Notes under the pieces: model-generated | Seen by the model: only the letters and a program-made list of their open reading frames with translations | Database searches by the model: none | Told to the model about the DNA's origin: nothing | Assembly: GCA_934047225.1 (NCBI GenBank) | Contig: OW203987.1 | Location: 2,135,501-2,199,500 of the forward strand | DNA from: Ypsolopha sequella | Lineage: Eukaryota > Arthropoda > Insecta > Lepidoptera > Ypsolophidae | Length of the DNA stretch: 64,000 bases | Reading direction: 5' to 3' | Shown here: positions 9,723 through 19,910 of the stretch, one piece after another | Layout of the letters: every line of letters starts with the position of its first letter | How positions within the stretch are numbered: position 1 is the first letter of the stretch | Program-made: the position numbers and the translations under genes

Positions 9723-12683
9723 TTAGCTAATTCGCTGCAATAAATCCTCTATTTGGTCATAGCTAAGTGTCTTAATCCATGCAGTTATTGTTTTTTTAAT
9801 TTCGTTTGCAATCTTAGGGTATATATTTAGTAGTGTGTTAAGTTGGTCATATAAGTACGCTGTTTGAGAATCATATTGATGTCTAGCAAACTCAGTGTTA
9901 TTTGAGCGTTTCGGGGCTACGGAGTGAACTCGTCTTCTGGTTAGAATAGAGGGGTCAAAATTAACTCTTTTGTGCATTCTTAGAATAGTGTGAAGAACAT
10001 ATAATCCTCGTACTGTTAGTACATCACTAATTGAGTATAGCATGTTAGTAGAAAATTTGTAGGTTTTAAAATGCATTACTTTTAACAGGAAACGCTGAGC
10101 CCTTTCCACCTCAATAAACTTTGTCTTGCAAGCCCCACCCCAAATAGGTATACAGTATGTAATAATTGACTGGGCCAACGCAAAATATATTCTTGTTAGC
10201 AGGCCAACCGAAGCCACATGTCTTAACGTTTTAAAAATCCAAGTCAATTTCCTGATTCTGTTACTCACTAATTCGATATGAGAGTGCCATGAAAGTCGCT
10301 GGTCTATCATAACTCCTAAATACTTTGTAGCCGCTACTTTGTTAATACTGGGACACGTGCAATTGTCATATATGAGGTTTTCACATGTATGGACTTTTAC
10401 ATTAAATTCAATATCTGGTTGAGAGTTGTTGTAAATAGCGAAACAGATATAGTTTGTCTTATTGGTGTTTAATGTTAAGAGGTTTGTCTCTAGCCAGAAT
10501 GCCACCTTAGCTAAACCCAACTCAGTGGCCTCCTGAACATCCCTCCATGATGACCCTGAGAAAACCAATGCTGTGTCGTCTGCATATGAGAAGATACGCC
10601 CTTTTTCCAGTACGAGGTTGCATAAGTCATTTATGTACACCAGAAACAAGGTCGGTCCCAGAACGCTACCCTGTGGAACGCCATAGCTGATGTCAGAACT
10701 GCTACTAATGTTCTTTCCTATCTTAACTTTTTGCTTTCTATCCTTAAGATAGTCCTTAAGAAGCTCGAGAGGTTTTCCTCTAATGCCAATCCATTCCAGC
10801 TTACGCACAAGAATGGGGACAGAAACGGTGTCAAAAGCCTTTTTAAGATCAATGAACACAGACAAGCATTTCTGTTTATTATCAAGTTTATCAACAAGCA
10901 GCGAGCTAAGGGCTGCTACAGCATCTTCCGTCGATCGACCATGTCTAAACCCATATTGGGATTCTGAAATTATGTTATATTTATCTAGGTATTTAAGTAG
11001 TCGGCTGTTAATTAGTTTTTCTAAAATTTTTGATAGAACTGGTAATACTGATACAGGTCTGTAATCATTGACGTCGCTTCTGTCACCACTCTTGAAAACT
11101 GGTGTAATAATAGCTTGTTTCAAGAGAGTTGGGAAAATACCTTCAGCAAAACACCGATTCGCTAAGTGACAAATGACAGGGACGACCTCATCACTGGCGT
11201 ACTTGAGAAAACTGGTTGGGATATTATCCCACCCTGGAGCGCTATCAGATTTAAGATTCATGAGTATTGAATGAACCTCATCGAGACAGGTGTCCAAAAG
11301 AGCAAAAGATGAGTTTTGCGACAGACCCATATCAAAGCGACTAATTTCTGATGGTGATTCTGTCAATCCTGTCAGTTTCTCTGCAAGAGTCTTTCCTATA
11401 TTTGCGAAAAATTCATTTACAGAATTAACAGATTCATCAGCAGAGTGCATAGCATTAAGGAGTTTGGTATTATCAGTCTTGCTTGGTGACAGATTTGTTA
11501 TAGTTTTAATATTTTTCCAAAGAGATTTTGAGTTTTTCGTTGATTTTGCCAGTTGTTCACTCTCATATCGCCTTTTTAGTCTTTTGATTAGGGCGTTGCA
11601 ATAATTCCGGTATCGTTTGTAGGTGATTTCTTTTATTGTATTATGTGGATCTGCTCTTAAGTTTTTTTGCATTTTATTTCTGTTTGAAATGCACCGTAGA
11701 ATTCCAACAGTTATCCAAGGCTTTAAGATGCGTTTACTTTTTGGGATTGTCACTAACCTAGTATTTTCTTCTAATGACTCTGTGACTCTGTGAATGAATT
11801 CATTTAGTATATTATTCGGATCATCAATAGAAAGCAAACTAGATAAGTTTTTTTCACTAAGACTAACTAGCGCCTTGGTGAAGTCCACAGTAGATTTTGT
11901 TTTTAATTTTGGTTGTTTACGTCTAATGTTTTTTAACTGTAGTAGTATGAAATAGTGATCTGTTATTGTAGTATTTAGAACCGCTATATGTGCAGTAACT
12001 TTTAACCTGTCAAGTTTTAAGATAAAGTGATCTAGACAGTTACCTTCCCTAGTTGGAATTAAATGTCCTGGTAGCAATCCATATAAAGATAACATATTTA
12101 AATAATTGATTCTGTTACTACGCTCATACGACCTTTCGAAAATTTTAGGTATAATATTTATGTTGATATCACCAGTTATAATTATATTTTTACAACTTTT
12201 TATTGTGCTCAAATGTTTGCTAAGAGAATTAATAAATAAATCTGCGTTGGTATTCGAGGGTGAGCGGTAAATACCTAAAACTATATTATTGTCGATTTCA
12301 ATTTGTATACACGAAGCGTGTGTTAATATTATTTCCTTTGTGTTAGCTGATATAGGTTTTTTAATATAAGATACTACTCCATCGTTTTGGTTCAGGTGAT
12401 TGGTAGTTGCAAAAGCCGTATACGCGTCTAAGTAAGGTGTAGGTTTGTGGGAACAAAGTCGACATTCAGTAAGTACCATTATGTCAGGGGTAAAATTTAG
12501 GTGAGAGAGATTAATTTGCAAGTCATCAAAGTTACTGTAAATACTGCGAATATTCTGTGAAATAATAGTAAAGTCTTTTTCTTGAATTTGTATATGCTTA
12601 GGTAAATCAACAACATCGCAAAGAAAAGATTGCGATATCGTTGTTTTGTCTATCTCGTGTATGTTTGTTAAGAAACTACTCAT
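9723..12683 (-). CDS. CR1-like ORF2: endonuclease and reverse transcriptase
   Basis: The frame is intact, about 986 codons from ATG at 12683. The N-terminal third is an APE-type endonuclease (IISQNIRSIYSNFDDL, VLTECRL, GIYRSPSNTN, IITGDINI, ITDHYFILL). The reverse transcriptase follows, with SDSAPGWDNIPTSFLKYA, DYRPVSVLPVLSKILEKL, the catalytic FIDLKKAFDTV, GVPQGSVLGPTLFLVYINDL and FSYADDTALVF. The protein nicks target DNA and copies the element RNA there. No stop or frameshift is visible, so it may still be functional, although this copy's ORF1 is split by BEL-2. The ATG overlaps the end of the preceding open frame by 8 bases. Confidence 0.9.
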   Translation of the reverse strand: MSSFLTNIHEIDKTTISQSFLCDVVDLPKHIQIQEKDFTIISQNIRSIYSNFDDLQINLSHLNFTPDIMVLTECRLCSHKPTPYLDAYTAFATTNHLNQNDGVVSYIKKPISANTKEIILTHASCIQIEIDNNIVLGIYRSPSNTNADLFINSLSKHLSTIKSCKNIIITGDININIIPKIFERSYERSNRINYLNMLSLYGLLPGHLIPTREGNCLDHFILKLDRLKVTAHIAVLNTTITDHYFILLQLKNIRRKQPKLKTKSTVDFTKALVSLSEKNLSSLLSIDDPNNILNEFIHRVTESLEENTRLVTIPKSKRILKPWITVGILRCISNRNKMQKNLRADPHNTIKEITYKRYRNYCNALIKRLKRRYESEQLAKSTKNSKSLWKNIKTITNLSPSKTDNTKLLNAMHSADESVNSVNEFFANIGKTLAEKLTGLTESPSEISRFDMGLSQNSSFALLDTCLDEVHSILMNLKSDSAPGWDNIPTSFLKYASDEVVPVICHLANRCFAEGIFPTLLKQAIITPVFKSGDRSDVNDYRPVSVLPVLSKILEKLINSRLLKYLDKYNIISESQYGFRHGRSTEDAVAALSSLLVDKLDNKQKCLSVFIDLKKAFDTVSVPILVRKLEWIGIRGKPLELLKDYLKDRKQKVKIGKNISSSSDISYGVPQGSVLGPTLFLVYINDLCNLVLEKGRIFSYADDTALVFSGSSWRDVQEATELGLAKVAFWLETNLLTLNTNKTNYICFAIYNNSQPDIEFNVKVHTCENLIYDNCTCPSINKVAATKYLGVMIDQRLSWHSHIELVSNRIRKLTWIFKTLRHVASVGLLTRIYFALAQSIITYCIPIWGGACKTKFIEVERAQRFLLKVMHFKTYKFSTNMLYSISDVLTVRGLYVLHTILRMHKRVNFDPSILTRRRVHSVAPKRSNNTEFARHQYDSQTAYLYDQLNTLLNIYPKIANEIKKTITAWIKTLSYDQIEDLLQRIS

Positions 12684-13140
12684 AATAATAACGTACAATT
12701 GGAACTGATTTTGCTTGATAGTAATAGTGTTGTTTTATATACCTATACCTATATAATATATTGGATTGACAGAAACGACAAGTTTTACTTTCTGTGTTTG
12801 TAGGCGAAGGACACATGGTTTCGGATCGGGATGAGTTATTTGCGTAATACGTGAATGATGATTTAAGTATGTGTTGATTAAGTACTCGAATATATAATGG
12901 TGTAATATTGGTGTATGCTTTTGTGTTATAATGTATTTTTAGAGGTATATATAATTGTAATAATATGATAATAATAATGTGAGGCTTGTTTGTAACATTA
13001 GGTGTGAGTGTTTTATTTGACAAGTGTAAATATGCATTAAGCTGTGTTTTTAACAAAGATATAATATGCTTACACTTGTAATTTGGAATAATTACTAAAA
13101 GAGACACAATATGTATTTTTAATTTGAGTAGCGTAATAAG
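12684..13140 (-). other. stop-free in-frame extension of CR1-like ORF1 up to the ORF2 start
   Basis: After the ORF1 stop (TGA followed by C) the same frame stays open for about 154 codons. It ends in TATTATTATGAGTAG, whose TAG lies 8 bases into ORF2 (ATGAGTAG). The peptide is rich in Ile, Tyr, Leu and Asn and has one C-x-x-C (TCRFCQ). A frame this long is unusual in such AT-rich DNA. It may be a leaky-stop extension or simply an AT-rich spacer. I recognise no domain. Confidence 0.4.
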
Positions 13141-13658
13141 TCAGCTCTGCATAAGTTGATGTACCTGAGCCTCATTGTTGATCGTTATGATAGGTGTGTT
13201 TTCATCTTTCCGTACATAAACTTTGCCATAGGCAGTCCAACAGAACTTATACGCTTTGGATTTAATGAGTTCACGCCCGAGGAAATGCAAGCGGGATCCT
13301 TTAGCTGTAAGTTGCTCGGATATATAAACTGGATTATCTCCGTTAGTGCGTAGTCCCAAATGCTTAGCACATAGTTTAGCCTTATGTTTAATATTAAAGG
13401 ACTTACACATTTTGAGCATATTCGTCTTCAGTATGGTGGATGATATTTCAACAATAATCGGTGCATTAAGAGTCTTCTCCTTGTTGCCACGTACTCTGTA
13501 GACATCTTTGATGTCAGATGTTTCCAATTTGCATCCAATACTCTCGGAAAGTCTTATCACCATGTCAATAAGATCATCTTTAGATTCACCATTCTGTTTT
13601 GGCACATTTTTCATCTCCAGGCTAGCTTTCCTGCTTCCTCTCTGTAAGTCTTCAATCC
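13141..13658 (-). pseudogene. CR1-like ORF1, C-terminal half (split by BEL-2)
   Basis: The peptide contains LIDMVIRLSESIGCKL, DVYRVRG, APIIVEI, the YISEQLTAKGSRLHF motif and SKAYKFCWTAYGKVYVRKDE. This matches, from memory, the FP-protein-like domain (named for a baculovirus protein) in ORF1 of insect non-LTR elements. ORF1 products bind element RNA. The reading frame joins the N-terminal half at 21553 exactly across BEL-2 and its AATCC duplication. The break is therefore purely the insertion. Confidence 0.85.
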
Positions 13659-14436
13659 TGTCGCGATTATCATTATTAACCTGGGTTAAGGGTATGTAAT
13701 GAACACTGAGTATTCTCTCATCATGGTATTGCGACAGAATGGGTAAATCTTAATCAAGGAAATCATTGTCAGTTACAGCCATACACTCTGGCTGTGTCTT
13801 TTGAGTCATTTACGTCTTGTGTAAGAGCCACGGTAAGTGGTACGAAGCATTCTTAATAATAATCATTGCCCAGTTAATTTGGGTTTAGTTAATGGAGCCA
13901 CTGGCTACTGTGGTACGACCAGATCTTAGTCGTTTTGGTACTCCCATTAACTCGACGGTCATCACAACGACCTGCTTCGTTTTCTTACTCTTACGGGTAA
14001 TTCCCCTCGTAGGGCCTGCCTCCATCCCCTTGCCCATTACCGAACCTTCACCTTATGACTCTCTGATAGGGCATTAACTTTTACCCTATCCTGATCAGCT
14101 ATTACCTCTTAGCTGACTATGTTCTTATCAGCTGTTAACTACTAGCCGAATTTGTCTGTTTATCATACTATATCACACGGGTACGGGACAAGTAAATTGG
14201 ACTTACCAACAATACTGTAGGCGATCAGCGTGCCAGGAATACTCTCCGCTCGATTCCACCGCGCCTTTTTTCTTACCACCTCGTCCCGCCATCTTATCTT
14301 TTTCCACCTTACCACAGACAATCATATTCATTTTTCTTAATATTGCCATACTAATAAATAAATACAGAAGGCAACAAAACATAAGATTTCACTCACCTTT
14401 CTTAGTATAATGAAGTAATCGCGGTAATCCGCGACA
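13659..14436 (-). repeat. BEL-2 3' LTR
   Basis: This 778-bp LTR is read on the minus strand from TGTCGCGGATTACCGCG to AATGATAATCGCGACA. It matches the other LTR throughout by eye. AATAAATAAATA at about 14350 is read from the other strand. Pol ends 34 bases to its right. Confidence 0.93.
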
Positions 14437-14470
14437 CTCCCCAACGAGAGAGAGAAGCTGATGCCTCTCC

Positions 14471-17400
14471 TCATAATAGACGAGTGAACAATTGGCGCGT
14501 CCATTCAGCGATTTGTTCTCTCGCTCGAATGGCCGCTCTTCTTTTTAGTCTTACGTCTGGGCTTGGAGGCATTTCTTCATCTCTCGTATAGTGTTGTTCT
14601 TGTCTTAAATCATTATCTTCAACCTGAGACCAGGCATTATCAGTACAGTGTGCAGAGGGTGATTCTATTACTAAATCTCTTAATTCTTCAGAAGAGTTAT
14701 CTTCTAAAGTCTTGTCAGGCTCATCCAACACTGCGTCTGAAGGTAACTCTCCACAGATAGCTGGTTGTAAAGCAACTTCTATCGGGGGTGGTTCGGTTAA
14801 ACCACTCTCATTTCTTATGCCAACCTCATCTTGTGGTGGTATCTGGGTTTTTCTAGATGTTACTTCTATTGGGTTAAGAGCATTCTCCAATGGATACAAA
14901 TGTGCTATAGAGCGGGTGAACTCTGTGTCTCCCACTTTCACTTTAGCAACCCTACATTCGTTATCTTTCCCCTTCAGTAACGAAGTTATTTTTCCCACCT
15001 TCCAGTTTATTCGATTCTTTGAATCATCTTTGATCTGTACTAGATCGCCTATTTCAGGGTTTCTGTCTGATGTTACCCTTTGTTGCTTAATAGAGTGCTT
15101 ATATCTTTCTCTGAGAGTAAGTAAATATTGTCTAATAAACATTCTCTTGAATTCCTTTAAGATCTTCTGCCCTATTTTCCAGCTCTTTACTAGGTCTATC
15201 TTAACATTTGTACCCTGTAAAATTTCCTCTTCTGATGATTCTACTGTCAGACATTTACCTAAAGTCAGAAAATCTACGGGTCTTAATACTGACTCTAGAT
15301 CTGCACCTACATACGTGAGTGGTCTGGTGTTTACGACCATTTCTACTTCTTTCATAACAGTTTTTAATTTATTATCATTGAGTAAGTGCTTCTCAAGGGT
15401 ACGTTTTAAGCAGTGTTTCACCAGGGCAACTAGTCTCTCATAGAAACCCCCATGCCAAGGAGCTAACTGGGGAATAAATCTCCAATATATCTTATTTTTG
15501 ATACTGTATTGGCTAGATAAAACTTCACTTGTTAACTTGAAAGTCTGTGCGTTATCAGACACAATCATATGTGGTAAGCCTCTGGTGGCTATAAACCTCC
15601 TAAGGGCTAGTAAGCATTCTTCTGCTGTCAGATTCTCTACTACTTCAAGGTGAATCGCTCGGACAGCTAAACATGTGAAAAGAAACACCCACCGCTTCTC
15701 TTTACCAGACGTTGTAGCAATGAACAGAGGCCCGAAATAATCGATTCCTGTATACGTGAAAGGTATGCTATAGTTTACCCTCTCTGCAGGTAAAGCTGGA
15801 GGGGGTGGCAGCTTGTACGGCCCACCACCATGTCGGACACATTGAGGGCATTTCTTTATAACCTTCTGTACTTGGGCTCTCCCTTGAGGTATCCAGTATC
15901 TTTGTCTTATCAAGCTGAGTGTGTGAGACGCGCCGACATGATAGTTAGCTTCATGAGTACGTTTAATCATGTCATTTGTGAATGTTGAGTCTTTGGGTAT
16001 GAGTGCAGGATACTTCTGTTCATAAGGCCAGTTTGTGTTCATCATTCGCCCACGACACCTTAGAACTCCATCAACGTCCTGGAAAAGTCCCAAATTTCTA
16101 GTCAGATGAGTAACTTTTCTTGCAACTTCGTCTGGGAAATGCCGCGCCTGTAATATTTTCATGTTATTTACAGTTTCATCAAGTGTGGGTTCATTTGGAA
16201 ATTCATCTTTGTACGTGTCATCTTCTGAATCCTGGAAGGTCATGGCATGTAAATCTTCATAGCCTTTCATAACCATCTCTGGGCCGTCTACCGCTTCCAG
16301 GGCCTCCCCAACCGAAAGAAAAGCTGTTTGCTCACTAGTTTGCATGTACATGTTTTTAGGCCAGCTATCCTTTTTCTTTTTGAGGAAGTCAGGGCCATTG
16401 AACCACAAATTTTTCTTTTGGTGCCACAACTCAGGGCGCGTCGCTAGATCTGCTGGATTGGAGTTGGTGTTTATGTAGCAATTCCTCACCTCTGAATTTT
16501 GTTTGATTTCATTCACTCTTCTCAACACAAAGGGTGGCAGCAATTTGTTTGAGCGCATCCAACTTAGCACAATAAGACTGTCAGTCCACAAATATTGTTC
16601 TGCTATAGTCAACTCAAGGCTATTTCTCACATATTTTATTAACCTGCTTCCAATGAGGTACCCCAATAGTTCTAATCTAGGTATCTTGAGGTTATCTTTA
16701 TCCTCTATTGGTGTTATCCTTGCCTTTGACATGATAAAGGCTGTTTTTGCCTTATCTTGGTTATACGAGACTAAGTACACTACTGCTGCATAAAAATTTT
16801 GTGAAGCGTCAGTAAAGCAATGGAGGTCATATCTCATTTCATCTTTCTTGATATCAGGGTGCCCGGCATATCTTGGTATTTTTATATCTTTAGTCATGTG
16901 TAAGCTGTCACATACAGTGTACCATGTTTTCAGCATATTTTCAGGTAGTTTACTATCCCATTTTATCTTCTGTGTGCATAACTCTTGAAATAGTAGCTTT
17001 GCCGGTAAGACCAGAGGTGCAGCAAATCCACAGGGATCATAAACACGGGCTAATGTTTTTAGGACCTCTCTTTTGGTCACAATCTGTTCCTTTTTGAAAA
17101 TATCTTTTTGAAATTTTAGTTCTAGAGTGTCATCTGTTATGCTCCATATTAGGCCAAGAAGCTTCACGGTTTCCTTTTGCTTAGATCTCTGTTCTTCTGG
17201 GATGGCATTTATAAATTCCTGGCTACTAGATGTCCAGTCTCGAATATTCATGGATAATTCACCAAATACTTTCTTAGTTTCTTTGTACAATTCTATGGCT
17301 TCACTAACGGATTCAGAATTTGTAACCAAATTGTCTACATAACATCTGTCTGCAATCTCCTTTAACAACTCTTCATTGTTCCTTGACAAATGGTACCGGA

Positions 17401-18604
17401 TAGATGCAGTGAGAAGAAAGGGACTCGAAATTACTCCAAATGGTACTCTACAGAACCTTAGGTGTAAGAGATTATCTTCAGTAGGTTCTTTGTAAGGATC
17501 TTTCACCCATAAGAATCTGGTTACATCTCGGTCCTCTTCTTGTAGGCCCACTTGCAAAAATGCCTTTTCAACATCACCAGCAATGCCAATCTTTCCAGTT
17601 CGAAATTTGAGAAGTAGTCCAGTCAAATCTTCAAGCAATGATGGCCCCTTATACATGGCTTCATTAAGACTTTTATTACCTTTAATCTTTGCACTCGCGT
17701 CATAGACAATTCTTCCTCTTTTACCTTCCTGTTTGACGAAGTGGTGAGGTAAATAGTGAACAGGTGGTTTTGTTTGTTGTCTATTTTCCTTCAATAGTTG
17801 CTGTGGATCTACACTCTCAATTATGCCAGAGTTAAGTTGTTCTTTTAGAATCTCTTCATAATCTTGCAATGTGTCTTCATCGAGTCTGCGCAGCAAACTC
17901 TTTAACCTTCCATATGCAAGTCCAAAATTTGTAGGTATATCTGGTGGACTTTGAACCCATGGCCACTTAACAAAATACCTGTTATTTCTATATTCAACGG
18001 TTTCATTGAAGTGTTTAACTGCTTCTTCTTGTTGTGTGGCCTTCGCAGAATCTGTAATTCCAATGCTTTCTAAGGTCCAAAGGAATTTCATGTCAATATT
18101 CCTGAGAGGAAGATCTGGTTCTGTAAAATAAGAACATTCTATATTGTGACACTGGCAATATGTGATCACAGATAAAGTGTTTTGATCATTTTTGGACATT
18201 GTACTTCCAGAGACAATCCAGCCAAAGTCTGTATCTATGAGGTATAGATTGTTTTGCAAACATACTTGTTTATTTCGTATAAAGGAAAAGTAGTAATCGT
18301 TTCCAATGAGCAAGTCAACTCTTTCTCCAACACTACTGTCATCCGCTGTGACATCAATATGAGCCGGTATTGTTATATTTGGAATAGGAAGCCTGTCTGT
18401 TATATGTGGTACAATATTGGCTCGGATTGTTTTTTCCATATTGCGTTTGGTTATAAATTTTACTTCGACTGAAGGACTGTACACTTCTTTTGGCTCATTG
18501 GAACCGAATGTATAAATTAAAAGCAAGTCTTCTTTGTCAGGGATGAGGTTAAGTTGCTTAGCTAACCTGGATGTTATGTAGCTTCTCTGGGATCCACAGT
18601 CCAA
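14471..18604 (-). CDS. pol: BEL-2 Pol: protease, reverse transcriptase, RNase H, integrase
   Basis: This is an uninterrupted frame of about 1377 codons. Its first codon here is TTG (Leu), not ATG, and the frame stays open upstream, overlapping the gag end. Domain order is: A17-type aspartic protease (DCGSQRSYIT, LLIGNDYY); RT with GRIVYDASAK, IAGDVEKAFLQVGL and CYVDNLVTNS near residue 425, where Asn replaces the second Asp of YVDD; RNase H (CFTDASQNFYAAVV, PRLELLGYLIGS, LWTDSLIVLSWM); integrase with a zinc-binding start (CPQCVRHGG), TGIDYFG, IVSDNAQTF and APWHGGFYERLVALVK; then a DUF5641 tail. Expression probably needs a +1 (or -2) frameshift out of gag. The C-terminus is long and acidic. Confidence 0.93.
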   Translation of the reverse strand: MDCGSQRSYITSRLAKQLNLIPDKEDLLLIYTFGSNEPKEVYSPSVEVKFITKRNMEKTIRANIVPHITDRLPIPNITIPAHIDVTADDSSVGERVDLLIGNDYYFSFIRNKQVCLQNNLYLIDTDFGWIVSGSTMSKNDQNTLSVITYCQCHNIECSYFTEPDLPLRNIDMKFLWTLESIGITDSAKATQQEEAVKHFNETVEYRNNRYFVKWPWVQSPPDIPTNFGLAYGRLKSLLRRLDEDTLQDYEEILKEQLNSGIIESVDPQQLLKENRQQTKPPVHYLPHHFVKQEGKRGRIVYDASAKIKGNKSLNEAMYKGPSLLEDLTGLLLKFRTGKIGIAGDVEKAFLQVGLQEEDRDVTRFLWVKDPYKEPTEDNLLHLRFCRVPFGVISSPFLLTASIRYHLSRNNEELLKEIADRCYVDNLVTNSESVSEAIELYKETKKVFGELSMNIRDWTSSSQEFINAIPEEQRSKQKETVKLLGLIWSITDDTLELKFQKDIFKKEQIVTKREVLKTLARVYDPCGFAAPLVLPAKLLFQELCTQKIKWDSKLPENMLKTWYTVCDSLHMTKDIKIPRYAGHPDIKKDEMRYDLHCFTDASQNFYAAVVYLVSYNQDKAKTAFIMSKARITPIEDKDNLKIPRLELLGYLIGSRLIKYVRNSLELTIAEQYLWTDSLIVLSWMRSNKLLPPFVLRRVNEIKQNSEVRNCYINTNSNPADLATRPELWHQKKNLWFNGPDFLKKKKDSWPKNMYMQTSEQTAFLSVGEALEAVDGPEMVMKGYEDLHAMTFQDSEDDTYKDEFPNEPTLDETVNNMKILQARHFPDEVARKVTHLTRNLGLFQDVDGVLRCRGRMMNTNWPYEQKYPALIPKDSTFTNDMIKRTHEANYHVGASHTLSLIRQRYWIPQGRAQVQKVIKKCPQCVRHGGGPYKLPPPPALPAERVNYSIPFTYTGIDYFGPLFIATTSGKEKRWVFLFTCLAVRAIHLEVVENLTAEECLLALRRFIATRGLPHMIVSDNAQTFKLTSEVLSSQYSIKNKIYWRFIPQLAPWHGGFYERLVALVKHCLKRTLEKHLLNDNKLKTVMKEVEMVVNTRPLTYVGADLESVLRPVDFLTLGKCLTVESSEEEILQGTNVKIDLVKSWKIGQKILKEFKRMFIRQYLLTLRERYKHSIKQQRVTSDRNPEIGDLVQIKDDSKNRINWKVGKITSLLKGKDNECRVAKVKVGDTEFTRSIAHLYPLENALNPIEVTSRKTQIPPQDEVGIRNESGLTEPPPIEVALQPAICGELPSDAVLDEPDKTLEDNSSEELRDLVIESPSAHCTDNAWSQVEDNDLRQEQHYTRDEEMPPSPDVRLKRRAAIRAREQIAEWTRQLFTRLL

Positions 18605-18632
18605 GAGCAGGCGGCATTGTTGGGAGCTATTA

Positions 18633-19910
18633 TTACATGGAACCCTTACTGTCGCTGTCAGCTACTGCAGCCACAGTAAATTTATTAGGGCACAAAGCTC
18701 TATTATGCATCTTCTTACAGTGAGCACATTTTTTCTTTAGTTGGCAAACCTTTGTATTGTGACCTTTACGAAAACAGTTATAGCACCGTCCTGCTAATTT
18801 AATTTTTCTCTCACCGAGTGTGCTGACTTTATTACAGACATCATTGTAATGTTCTCCTTCGCAGAAAATGCATGTTATCTTCGTTCTTTTGGGAGTTGGC
18901 CCCTTTGTGAACTCAGCTTTACGTTTTCCTTGCCATTTAAAATTTCCTTTATTCTTTTCCTGTGACATTTTCCAGTTTTTTTTATTGTCTCTCCTTTCAG
19001 TAAATGTATGAAGTGCTGTGGTTGTTCCTTGATCAACATTTATTGTTGTGTCTTTGGTGTATGGCACATCTGCTTCCTCCAAGGCTGATATGACAATGTC
19101 CAAACTTTTTAGCACGTTCAACGTACTGTTATCACCACTGAGTCTTAAATTGACCTGATATAGGACGTTCTCAGGAAACTTGTCTAGAACTAAAGCTCTA
19201 AATTGATTTCCATTAATGTCTTCACCCAATTCTTTTAAGATCCTCATATTTTTCTCTATTTCATCAATCATTTTTCTGCAATCAGAGGCAGATGTAGAGC
19301 ACTTTTTCAATTTGAATATAGCGTCATAGTGGCTGTCCACTAATTTGGTTTTATTACCATATTTCTCTATAAGAATTTGCACTGCAATCTTATAGTTCGC
19401 ATTAGTGGTGCTTATACCACTTAATTTATCCAAAGCTGGTCCTTCTAGACATCCTAATAAATAGGAAAGTTTGTCAGCCTCAGACAAGTTTGATTTGTCT
19501 ATTGTTTCAAATCGGTCCCAAAATTGATACCAATTTAGTGGGTCACCATTAAAGGAAGGCAGTACAATTTTTGGCAACTTTGAACTACTCGGCTGTGGTG
19601 CAGCCTGCTTTGTCCATTGAACTGACTTTTCAATAGCAACAAGTTCAGCAAGTAAGTCGTCTGCCTCAATCTCCTCTTGGACGGTTTCACTAATTAAGTT
19701 CTGAGATATATCGGCACTTGATTGTAAATAGCATTTACTTTCAGCTCGCAGCCTCTCACTGTCATTTTTCAACATGTGTTGTAGTTTGCAGATAGTTTGT
19801 AAGTCGACTCCTACCGTGTTAGATTGTTGAATTGCTTCCTTAGCTTCGGTCATAGTTTTGAGTAATTTTTCTCGTCTCGCAGTTAGTCGGGTTAGACTAG
19901 CCACATCCAT
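18633..19910 (-). CDS. gag: BEL-2 Gag
   Basis: The 425-codon frame starts at ATG 19910. The N-terminus is helical (LTRLTARREKLLKTMTEAKE). The DUF1759-like capsid region has PKIVLPSFNGDPLNWYQFWD and LSYLLGCLEGPALDKL. A lysine-rich linker leads to three zinc knuckles: CIFCEGEHYNDVC, CYNCFRKGHNTKVC and CAHCKKMHNRALC. Gag assembles particles and binds genomic RNA. Its stop (TAA) lies at 18633, while the pol frame is already open upstream of it in the +1 frame. Confidence 0.92.
   Translation of the reverse strand: MDVASLTRLTARREKLLKTMTEAKEAIQQSNTVGVDLQTICKLQHMLKNDSERLRAESKCYLQSSADISQNLISETVQEEIEADDLLAELVAIEKSVQWTKQAAPQPSSSKLPKIVLPSFNGDPLNWYQFWDRFETIDKSNLSEADKLSYLLGCLEGPALDKLSGISTTNANYKIAVQILIEKYGNKTKLVDSHYDAIFKLKKCSTSASDCRKMIDEIEKNMRILKELGEDINGNQFRALVLDKFPENVLYQVNLRLSGDNSTLNVLKSLDIVISALEEADVPYTKDTTINVDQGTTTALHTFTERRDNKKNWKMSQEKNKGNFKWQGKRKAEFTKGPTPKRTKITCIFCEGEHYNDVCNKVSTLGERKIKLAGRCYNCFRKGHNTKVCQLKKKCAHCKKMHNRALCPNKFTVAAVADSDSKGSM

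Noticed and set aside
13892..14077. 61-codon frame repeated at 21008-21193
   Set aside because: It is inside the BEL-2 LTRs and repeats only because the LTRs are identical.
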